Of a stretch of DNA of 5,165 nt, positions 1-5,165 are shown one piece after another. The notes beneath the pieces were generated by a model. That model did no database searches. It saw only the letters and a program-made list of their open reading frames with translations, and was not told the DNA's origin. Location of the stretch: the NCBI GenBank assembly GCA_025924295.1, contig JAICEG010000365.1, positions 1-5,165 on the forward strand, read 5' to 3'. The stretch's first letter is position 1, and each line of letters starts with the position of its first letter. The DNA is from Vicinamibacteria bacterium. Lineage in GTDB: Bacteria > Acidobacteriota > Vicinamibacteria > Vicinamibacterales > UBA2999. A program made the position numbers and the translations under genes.

Positions 1-2
1 AA

Positions 3-809
3 AGACCTGCGCTCGTGCTGAAGCTTGGCGGTGAGCTCCTCGAACAGCCGGAGGATCTCGCCAGCATCGCGAAAGCCATCGCGCAGCTCTCCGCGCACGC
101 AGCGCTGGTCGTCGTGCATGGCGGTGGGCGCGAGATCGACTCCGCACTCAGCACGGCAGGGATCTCGAAGCAACAGGTCGATGGGCTGCGGGTCACTGAT
201 GCCCGCACGCTCGACGTGGTTGTGTCGGTGCTGGCCGGGGCGATCAACACGCGTCTGGTAGCGGCCGTGCGCCGTGCCGGGGCGGATCCCGTCGGGCTGA
301 CGGGCGCCGACGCGACCGTGGCCACGATGAAGCGGGCGGCGCCTATTGTTTCCGTCGCAGGCGAACGAGTCGATCTTGGATTGGTGGGCGCGCCGGTTGG
401 TAATGGTGCTCCCCGCCTGCTGACGGATCTGATGTCGCGCGGCTACGTGCCGATAGTCGCCTGTATTGGCGCGACGCGGGACGGCCAGTTGCTGAACGTC
501 AACGCAGACACGCTGGCGTCGCATCTGGCCGCGGCGCTGCGAGCGAAGCGCCTCGTGATCGCAGGCGGGACCTCCGGCGTGCTCGACGAGCAGGGAGAGA
601 CGATCGAGCGTCTCACGACCCGCGAGGCTGCGCGCATGGTGAAGACCGGCACGGCGAACAAAGGCATGGTGGCCAAGCTGCAGGCATGCCGCTCAGCGCT
701 TCAGTCCGGCGTTGGTGACGTGGTGATCGCCAACGGCAGGAAGACTCGGCTCGGCACCCTGGCCGACTCTTCGACTCGTCTCACAGGGTGCACGCAGGTG
801 GTGCGATGA
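3..809 (+). CDS. argB: N-acetylglutamate kinase (ArgB), 5' end cut by window
   Basis: Phosphorylates N-acetyl-L-glutamate with ATP, the second step of arginine synthesis; a cytoplasmic amino-acid-kinase family enzyme. Counting the GTG at 15 as residue 1, visible signatures are KLGG at 3-6 (phosphate-binding lysine), VVVHGGG at 32-38, GLRVTD at 57-62, VGLTGADA at 93-100, NVNAD at 161-165 and GMVAKL at 217-222, all in family order. The frame is open to the left edge and reads R-P-A-L just before the GTG. Starting at 15 would remove most of the first beta strand that precedes KLGG, so the true start is probably a few codons upstream of the window. Length (268 visible residues) suits the family. 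The C-terminal tail (about 238-264) departs from the usual kinase ending. A LysW-dependent kinase (LysZ) is the main alternative, but the argJ neighbour argues for the acetylated pathway. The stop overlaps argD by 4 bases. Confidence 0.95.
   Translation, partial: RPALVLKLGGELLEQPEDLASIAKAIAQLSAHAALVVVHGGGREIDSALSTAGISKQQVDGLRVTDARTLDVVVSVLAGAINTRLVAAVRRAGADPVGLTGADATVATMKRAAPIVSVAGERVDLGLVGAPVGNGAPRLLTDLMSRGYVPIVACIGATRDGQLLNVNADTLASHLAAALRAKRLVIAGGTSGVLDEQGETIERLTTREAARMVKTGTANKGMVAKLQACRSALQSGVGDVVIANGRKTRLGTLADSSTRLTGCTQVVR
796..801 (+). promoter_or_regulatory. Probable ribosome binding site for argD
   Basis: AGGTGG lies 4 bases before the ATG at 806, inside the last codons of argB. It favours the ATG at 806 over the in-frame GTG at 788, which would add six residues (M-H-A-G-G-A) not expected for the family. 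Confidence 0.5.
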
Positions 810-2020
810 AAACGACGCTCGACAGCATACAGGCTCGCGAATCCCAATACGTCCTGCACACCTACCGTCGTCAGCCGGTGGCGTTCGTGCGTGGCGAGGG
901 ACCGCGTCTGTACGACGTCGACGGCCGTGAGTATCTCGACTTCGTGTCGGGCATCGGTGTGGCGTCCCTCGGGCACGCGCATCCCGGCCTTGCCGCCGCG
1001 GTGGCCGACCAGGCCGCCACGCTGTTGCACACGTCGAACCTGTACTACCACCCGTTCCAGGCCGAAGCCGCGGCGCGTCTGTCGACGCTGTCGGGACTCT
1101 CGCGCGCCTTCTTCTGCAACAGCGGGACAGAAGCCAACGAAGCGTGTCTCAAGTTCGCGCGACGGTTCTGGCATACGCAGGGCGTCAGCAATCGCACCTC
1201 CTTCGTTGCGATCGAGCAGTCGTTCGCCGGACGCACGATGGGGGCACTGTCGGTGACGTGGGACGAACATTACCGGACACCATTCGAGCCGCTGCTCGGG
1301 CCCGTCACGTTCGTGGACCCCAATTCTCCGGAGGCGCTCTTTGCCGCGGTGAACGATCGCACCGCCGCCGTCATCGCCGAACCAATTCGGGGAGAGGGTG
1401 GCATCCGTCCGCTGCCCCGCGCATTCTCTGATGCCATCGCCGAAGTCTGCCGCCGGACCGGCACGCTGCTCATCGCCGACGAAATACAGACGGGACTCGG
1501 ACGCACGGGCCATCCGTTCCACTTCCAGGCGCTTGGTTGGAACCCGGATCTCGTCTCGGTTGGCAAGGCACTCGGCTCGGGGATCCCGGTCGGGGCTGCC
1601 CTCATCTCAGAGCGTGTTGCCAAGACGATCTCCGCCGGTGACCACGGCACGACCTATGGCGGGAATCTGCTGGCCACCCGTGCCGCGACGTTCTTCCTCG
1701 AGGAGCTCATGGATCGGGGGCTTCTCGATCATGTGCGCTCGGTCGGCGATCACCTCGAGCGCCGTCTGCGAACGCTTGCGCTCAAGCATCCAGTGGTTCT
1801 GGAAGCGCGAGGCGCCGGCCTGATGCGCGGTGTGGAACTCCGTGTCGATGCCACGCCGGCTGTCGACCTGGCGCGCGAACGCGGACTGCTCGTGAATCGC
1901 ACGAATGAGAAAGTCGTGCGGCTGCTTCCACCACTGACGATCACCGCAGCGGAACTCGATGCCGGGATCGACATCCTGGACGCCGTTCTGGCGGAAGTCC
2001 CCGCCGAGGTGCACGCATGA
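806..2020 (+). CDS. argD: Acetylornithine aminotransferase (ArgD)
   Basis: PLP-dependent class III aminotransferase of 404 residues that converts N-acetylglutamate semialdehyde and glutamate to N-acetylornithine and 2-oxoglutarate; cytoplasmic. Visible motifs, numbered from the ATG at 806: GTEANE at 107-112 (cofactor phosphate region), AEPIRGEGG at 191-199, ADEIQTGLGRTG at 224-235 with the PLP-ring aspartate D225, VGKALGSG at 252-259 with the Schiff-base lysine K254, HGTTYGGN at 280-287, and RLLPPLTI near 372-379. Length and motif spacing match ArgD/ArgM enzymes. The ATG at 806 overlaps the argB stop as ATGA and has a plausible Shine-Dalgarno, so I prefer it to the GTG at 788. The same fold serves succinylornithine, GABA or LysW-linked aminotransferases, and many ArgD enzymes also act as DapC in lysine synthesis. 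The flanking argB and argJ make the arginine role the main one. Confidence 0.95.
   Translation: MKTTLDSIQARESQYVLHTYRRQPVAFVRGEGPRLYDVDGREYLDFVSGIGVASLGHAHPGLAAAVADQAATLLHTSNLYYHPFQAEAAARLSTLSGLSRAFFCNSGTEANEACLKFARRFWHTQGVSNRTSFVAIEQSFAGRTMGALSVTWDEHYRTPFEPLLGPVTFVDPNSPEALFAAVNDRTAAVIAEPIRGEGGIRPLPRAFSDAIAEVCRRTGTLLIADEIQTGLGRTGHPFHFQALGWNPDLVSVGKALGSGIPVGAALISERVAKTISAGDHGTTYGGNLLATRAATFFLEELMDRGLLDHVRSVGDHLERRLRTLALKHPVVLEARGAGLMRGVELRVDATPAVDLARERGLLVNRTNEKVVRLLPPLTITAAELDAGIDILDAVLAEVPAEVHA
2006..2011 (+). promoter_or_regulatory. Ribosome binding site for the short N-acetylglutamate synthase
   Basis: GAGGTG ends 5 bases before the ATG at 2017, within the last codons of argD. Together with the ATGA overlap it supports the upstream start and hence the N-terminal extension of this protein. 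Confidence 0.6.
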
Positions 2021-2598
2021 GCCCGACCCTGATTGGCATTGACGAACTGAAATCACGACCGGCATCGGTCGGGGTGGCCGACGAGCACGAGGTCAACGCC
2101 GAGGCGATCGTACGCCCCGCCTGCGACGCGGACGTGGACGCGATCCACCGGCTGGTGTCGACTCACATGACCGAAGGACGGCTCTTGCCGCGAAGCCGCG
2201 AAGACATCGCCGCTCGCATCTCCCGGTTCATCGTGGCGATCGATGGCGAACGGGTCATCGGCTGCGTGGATCTGGCGCCTCTCAGCCGTCAGGTTGCAGA
2301 AGTACGCTCGCTGGTCGTGGCCGGTGGCGCCCGCGCGTGTGGAATCGGCCGCCGCCTCGTGCACGAGCTCGAGAAACGCGCGCTCGCGTCGAACTTCGAA
2401 TCGTTGACGGCGTTCACCCACACGCCGGGATACTTCGTTCAGCTGGGGTTCTCGATCGTGCCACACACCTGGGTGCCGGAAAAGATCGAGGCCGACTGCC
2501 GCACGTGCGCCCAGTTCCGGCACTGCGGACAGTACGCGGTGATGTTGCCGCTCATTCGCATGCAGGCGCGAGTGCCTGCTCCCTCCGCACATGCCTGA
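2017..2598 (+). CDS. argA: Short GNAT-type N-acetylglutamate synthase
   Basis: A 193-residue GNAT-fold acetyltransferase, probably transferring acetyl from acetyl-CoA to glutamate to start the pathway. The GNAT domain runs from about residue 30 (AIVRPACDADVDAI, 30-43) to about 178. EVRSLVV (95-101) is the usual strand before the acetyl-CoA loop, and GARACGIGRRLV (104-115) is the motif A pyrophosphate loop. The end is characteristic of short synthases of the ArgA/NAT type: PGYFVQLGF (137-145), then VPEKIEADC (153-161), with cysteines at 161, 164 and 170 before AVMLPL (174-179). There is no amino-acid-kinase domain, so this is not the classical E. coli-type ArgA. Residues 1-29 form an extension ahead of the domain, with no membrane segment or signal peptide. 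The ATG overlaps the argD stop (ATGA), and the 3' end overlaps argJ by 8 bases. The function rests on the C-terminal pattern and on its position between argD and argJ; another GNAT substrate cannot be excluded. Confidence 0.82.
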   Translation: MSPTLIGIDELKSRPASVGVADEHEVNAEAIVRPACDADVDAIHRLVSTHMTEGRLLPRSREDIAARISRFIVAIDGERVIGCVDLAPLSRQVAEVRSLVVAGGARACGIGRRLVHELEKRALASNFESLTAFTHTPGYFVQLGFSIVPHTWVPEKIEADCRTCAQFRHCGQYAVMLPLIRMQARVPAPSAHA

Positions 2599-3829
2599 AG
2601 CGACCACCGTTCGCGATGTGACGATCACGCCGACTCACGGGGGCGTTACGGCGCCGGCTGGTTTCCGATCGGCCGCGCTTCATTGTGGGATCAAGACCAA
2701 AGCCAACGCGCTCGATCTCACGGTGATTGTGGCCGACAAGGCAGCCTCCGCCGCCGGACTCTTCACGACCAACCTCGCGCAAGCCGCGCCGGTGCTCGTC
2801 TCGAAACAGCATCTGGTGCACACCGGCGGTATCGCGCGCGCGATTGTCGTCAACAGTGGCTGCGCGAACGCCTGTACCGGCGATCAGGGCATGCGCGACG
2901 CCACGCAGATGGCCAGTGATGTCGCAACTGCCCTGTCGTGCGATCCCGCGCAGGTGCTGGTGGCGTCGACCGGCGTCATCGGCGTGAACCTGAAGATCGA
3001 CCGCATCTCCTCGGGGATACGGAGTGCCGTGGCATCGCTCGCACGCGGCAAGGGCAGCGAGACTGCGCAGGCGATCATGACGACCGACCCCTTTCCCAAG
3101 GAGTATGCCGTCACGGTCCAGACGCCGCGCGGATCGTTTACGGTCGGCGGCACGGCAAAGGGCTCGGGCATGATCGAGCCCAACATGGCCACGATGCTGG
3201 GCTTTCTCACGACTGACGCGAGTGTCAGCCCGGCGCTGCTCGATCGCGCATTGCGCGAATCGGGACGCGACACCTTCAATGCCATCACCGTTGACGGCGA
3301 GTGCTCGACCAATGACTCCCTGTTCGCCCTGGCGTCCGGGGCAAGCGGTGTCGCGGTCGATGACGAGCTCTACCCCGCTCTCGTCGAAGCGTTCCTGGCC
3401 GTATCGAGAGAGCTCGCGCTCGGCATCGTGCGCGGTGGCGAAGGCGCAACCAAGTTGATCAGCATCGAGGTCCGCGATGCGTGCAGCATCGACGATGCGC
3501 GCCAGGTTGCGCGCACGATCGCCAATTCGCCGCTGGTCAAGACGGCCGTTCACGGCGCCGACCCGAACTGGGGTCGCATCGTCGCCGCGGCGGGACGGTC
3601 GGGCGTGAAGTTCGACGTGCAGCGTGCCACCGTCCATGTCGGCAGCGTCCTCCTGTTCGAGAATGGATTACCGCACGACGATGCCGCGCCGCGCGCGGCC
3701 GAGCACCTGAAGGGTAAAGAGATTCAGATCGAGGTGAGCCTGGGCACGGGCGGACAGCACTCCGCCACCATCTGGACCTGCGATCTGAGCGCCGAGTACG
3801 TCCGCATCAACGGCGAGTACCGAACATGA
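2591..3829 (+). CDS. argJ: Glutamate N-acetyltransferase / ornithine acetyltransferase (ArgJ)
   Basis: Transfers the acetyl group from N-acetylornithine to glutamate, releasing ornithine and regenerating N-acetylglutamate. Some family members also use acetyl-CoA. The 412-residue precursor is expected to self-cleave into alpha and beta chains. The cleavage and nucleophile motif KGSGMIEPNMATML is at 190-203, giving cleavage between A200 and T201, with T201 as the nucleophile. STGVIG at 126-131 carries the oxyanion-hole pair T127/G128. Other family blocks are GGVTAPAGF (17-25), NSGCANACTG (88-97), TVDGECSTNDS (233-243), HGADPNWGRI (321-330) and the C-terminal YVRINGEYRT (403-412). All key residues are intact, so it should be active. 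The ATG lies 8 bases inside the upstream gene and I see no clear Shine-Dalgarno, so initiation probably depends on coupling. Monofunctional or bifunctional activity cannot be read from the sequence, though a separate synthase next door makes monofunctional plausible. Confidence 0.96.
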   Translation: MPEATTVRDVTITPTHGGVTAPAGFRSAALHCGIKTKANALDLTVIVADKAASAAGLFTTNLAQAAPVLVSKQHLVHTGGIARAIVVNSGCANACTGDQGMRDATQMASDVATALSCDPAQVLVASTGVIGVNLKIDRISSGIRSAVASLARGKGSETAQAIMTTDPFPKEYAVTVQTPRGSFTVGGTAKGSGMIEPNMATMLGFLTTDASVSPALLDRALRESGRDTFNAITVDGECSTNDSLFALASGASGVAVDDELYPALVEAFLAVSRELALGIVRGGEGATKLISIEVRDACSIDDARQVARTIANSPLVKTAVHGADPNWGRIVAAAGRSGVKFDVQRATVHVGSVLLFENGLPHDDAAPRAAEHLKGKEIQIEVSLGTGGQHSATIWTCDLSAEYVRINGEYRT

Positions 3830-4779
3830 CGGAGAGCCACGCGCAGACACGATTCGCCAAGGATTTCCTGTCGATCCTCGATCTGTCGTGGGACGACCTC
3901 GAGCGACTGCTGCGACTGTCGGCGCAGATGAAGACCGACCGGCGGCTGGGACCGAAAGCGCCGTCCGCGTCGACGCTCGCCGGGATGCACGTCGCCCTTC
4001 TCTTCGAGAAGCCGTCGCTCCGCACGCGTTCGACGTTCGAGATTGCCATTCGTGAACTTGGCGGCGACACTCTGCATTTGCCATCGTCGCTTGCCGAGGG
4101 CATACGGGAACCACTGCAGGATGTCGCTCGAAACCTGGAGCGATGGGTCCGTGCGCTGATCATCCGCACCTTTGCGCAAGACAAGGTGGCCACGCTGGCC
4201 GCCGCCGGCCGCGACCTTCACGTCATCAACGCTCTGACCGACGAAGAGCACCCCTGTCAGGCGCTCGCCGACGCACTGACGATGCGGGAGCGGTGGGGTG
4301 ATTGCCGCGGCCGCACGATCGCGTTCATCGGTGACGGCAACAACGTCGCGACATCCCTCCTTCAGGTGTCGTTGATGTTGGGCATCACGGTGCACGTCGC
4401 CTCGCCTTCCGGCTACGAGCTCCCCGACAACGTCGTGAACGCCGCGACGCGGGTCGCACGCGATGGCGCCACCGTCGCTCGCTTCACGGATCCGGCGCGC
4501 GCCGTCGATGGTGTCGATGCCGTCTACACGGACGTCTGGGCGTCGATGGGCGAAGAGGCCGAGGCCGCCGATCGTCGACGGGTGTTTGCACCGTATCAGG
4601 TCAACGACCGGCTCATGGCCGCCGCACATCGCGACGTGATCTTCATGCACTGCCTGCCGGCACATCGCGGTGAAGAAGTGACGTCGCAGGTGATCGACTC
4701 ATCGGCGTCGGTGGTCTTCGACCAGGCCGAGAATCGACTCCACACTCAGAAAGCGCTCTTATCGATGCTGGTCAGCTAG
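3826..4779 (+). CDS. argF: Ornithine carbamoyltransferase (ArgF)
   Basis: Makes citrulline from ornithine and carbamoyl phosphate; 317 residues, the normal length for a catalytic chain that usually forms trimers in the cytoplasm. The carbamoyl-phosphate loop is FEKPSLRTRSTFE (60-72), with SLRTR at 64-68 where most family members have STRTR. IIRTF (112-116), HPCQALAD (142-149), FIGDGNNV (167-174), the ornithine-binding DVWASMGEE (236-244) and HCLPAHRGEE (275-284) follow in family order. The SMG loop and HCLP motif favour ornithine over aspartate, N-acetylornithine or N-succinylornithine as substrate, which fits an ArgJ just upstream supplying free ornithine. The start overlaps the argJ stop as ATGA; only a weak GGCGAG lies 8 bases upstream. 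It is the last arg gene in the window, and the next start codon comes 9 bases after its TAG. Confidence 0.95.
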   Translation: MTESHAQTRFAKDFLSILDLSWDDLERLLRLSAQMKTDRRLGPKAPSASTLAGMHVALLFEKPSLRTRSTFEIAIRELGGDTLHLPSSLAEGIREPLQDVARNLERWVRALIIRTFAQDKVATLAAAGRDLHVINALTDEEHPCQALADALTMRERWGDCRGRTIAFIGDGNNVATSLLQVSLMLGITVHVASPSGYELPDNVVNAATRVARDGATVARFTDPARAVDGVDAVYTDVWASMGEEAEAADRRRVFAPYQVNDRLMAAAHRDVIFMHCLPAHRGEEVTSQVIDSSASVVFDQAENRLHTQKALLSMLVS

Positions 4780-4782
4780 AAT
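4777..4782 (+). promoter_or_regulatory. Possible -10 element for a leaderless fadD transcript
   Basis: TAGAAT (one mismatch to TATAAT) sits at the argF stop, and its TAG is the stop codon itself. Six bases separate it from the GTG at 4789, which would put transcription initiation at about the start codon. No -35-like hexamer is seen at 16-18 bases upstream, and no Shine-Dalgarno precedes the GTG. A chance match is quite possible. Confidence 0.3.
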
Positions 4783-4788
4783 TCACTC

Positions 4789-5165
4789 GTGAAGCCCTGG
4801 CTGGCCCACTACGACCCAGACGTCCCGCGCACACTCGTCCCGTATCCCGATCGCACGCTCATCGACTATCTGACCGATCTCGCCCGCGACCATGCGGACA
4901 GGACGGCGCTGCTCTTCAAGGGCACGACTGTCTCCTACGGCCAGCTGGACGCTGAAAGCACCGCGTTCGCCGCTGCCTTGTGGTCGCTTGGGGTGCGCAA
5001 GGGCGATCGCGTCGCACTGATGCTCCCCAACTGCCCGCAGTTCCTCGTCGCGCAGTTCGGGGCGTGGAAAATCGGGGCCATCGTCGTCGGCGTCAATCCC
5101 ACGTATACCGAGCGCGAGCTCGAGCAGATGCTCGACTCGATTCGCGTCAAGGCCATCGTCGCACT
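4789..5165 (+). CDS. AMP-forming long-chain acyl-CoA ligase, N-terminal part (cut by window)
   Basis: N-terminal 125 residues of an adenylate-forming enzyme of the ANL superfamily, most like long-chain fatty-acid-CoA ligases (FadD type), which activate fatty acids with ATP and CoA. The chain opens MKPWLAHYDPDVP (1-13), resembling the WL-x-x-Y-x-x-x-VP opening of FadD proteins. It continues with TLIDYL (23-28), a TVSYGQLD block (47-54) like the family's Y-x-x-L-x-x segment, KGDRVALMLPNCPQF (71-85), and VVGVNPTYTERELEQML (99-115), which matches the family's NP-x-YT-x-REL pattern. The ATP-binding Ser/Thr/Gly-rich loop and catalytic lysine lie beyond the right edge, so substrate range cannot be judged. 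The GTG at 4789 is chosen because the homologous opening begins there and the preceding bases belong to argF. Its function is unrelated to arginine synthesis; it may read through from the arg operon or have its own promoter. Confidence 0.85.
   Translation, partial: MKPWLAHYDPDVPRTLVPYPDRTLIDYLTDLARDHADRTALLFKGTTVSYGQLDAESTAFAAALWSLGVRKGDRVALMLPNCPQFLVAQFGAWKIGAIVVGVNPTYTERELEQMLDSIRVKAIVA

Noticed and set aside
788..805. Upstream GTG start for argD
   Set aside because: It adds only M-H-A-G-G-A, lacks a clear ribosome binding site, and the ATGA overlap at 806 with AGGTGG upstream is the better start.
701..1522. Open frame of 273 codons on the minus strand across the argB/argD junction
   Set aside because: It is antisense to two confidently identified genes, has an Arg-rich low-information translation and no ribosome binding context worth noting.
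2552..3637. Long open frame of 361 codons on the minus strand opposite argJ
   Set aside because: The plus strand encodes an intact ArgJ with all its motifs. The antisense frame is open because of the high-GC codon bias, and its translation is Arg/His/Asp-rich with no recognisable domain.
3724..4665. Open frame of 313 codons on the minus strand opposite argF
   Set aside because: It is a shadow of argF in high-GC DNA; the ArgF motifs are continuous on the plus strand and the antisense product resembles nothing I know.
3..4779. LysW-type (amino-group carrier protein) arginine/lysine cluster
   Set aside because: No small acidic carrier protein or LysX-like ligase is present, and ArgJ and the N-acetylglutamate synthase point to the acetylated route.
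4780..4788. Terminator between argF and the acyl-CoA ligase
   Set aside because: The gap is only 9 bases, and I see no stem-loop followed by a T-run here or in the end of argF.
4935..5156. Small minus-strand open frame near the right edge
   Set aside because: It lies antisense to the acyl-CoA ligase, whose FadD-like sequence runs uninterrupted to the window end.

Overview
The window is a densely packed arginine-biosynthesis operon from a high-GC bacterium (GC roughly 60-65% by eye, strong G/C preference at third codon positions). All genes are on the plus strand. The order is argB (5' end cut by the window) - argD - a short GNAT-type N-acetylglutamate synthase - argJ - argF. The start of an AMP-forming long-chain acyl-CoA ligase (fadD-like) follows and is cut at the right edge. 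The lineage cannot be fixed from the sequence. The gene set and protein style would suit Gemmatimonadota, Acidobacteriota or a similar environmental phylum, but this is only an impression.

Layout: positions 3-809 encode N-acetylglutamate kinase, 806-2020 acetylornithine aminotransferase, 2017-2598 a short N-acetylglutamate synthase, 2591-3829 glutamate/ornithine N-acetyltransferase, and 3826-4779 ornithine carbamoyltransferase. A 9-base gap separates argF from the acyl-CoA ligase at 4789. Each junction within the arg block overlaps, by 4, 4, 8 and 4 bases, so the five genes are almost certainly co-transcribed and translationally coupled. There is no non-coding stretch over 300 bases. I see no RNA gene, mobile element, CRISPR array or convincing terminator.

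How the genes work together: the GNAT protein makes N-acetylglutamate from glutamate and acetyl-CoA, and ArgB phosphorylates it. The reductase ArgC is not in the window and may lie upstream. ArgD transaminates the semialdehyde to N-acetylornithine, ArgJ moves the acetyl group back to glutamate and releases ornithine, and ArgF carbamoylates ornithine to citrulline. This is the cyclic (acetyl-recycling) pathway with a dedicated short synthase to prime it. argG and argH are not visible.

This is mostly an ordinary metabolic region and I found no convincing undescribed system. Points worth a second look are the cysteine-bearing C-terminus and N-terminal extension of the short synthase, the chain of overlapping start/stop codons, a possible leaderless promoter that shares the argF stop codon, and a non-canonical ArgB C-terminus that bears on where feedback inhibition acts.
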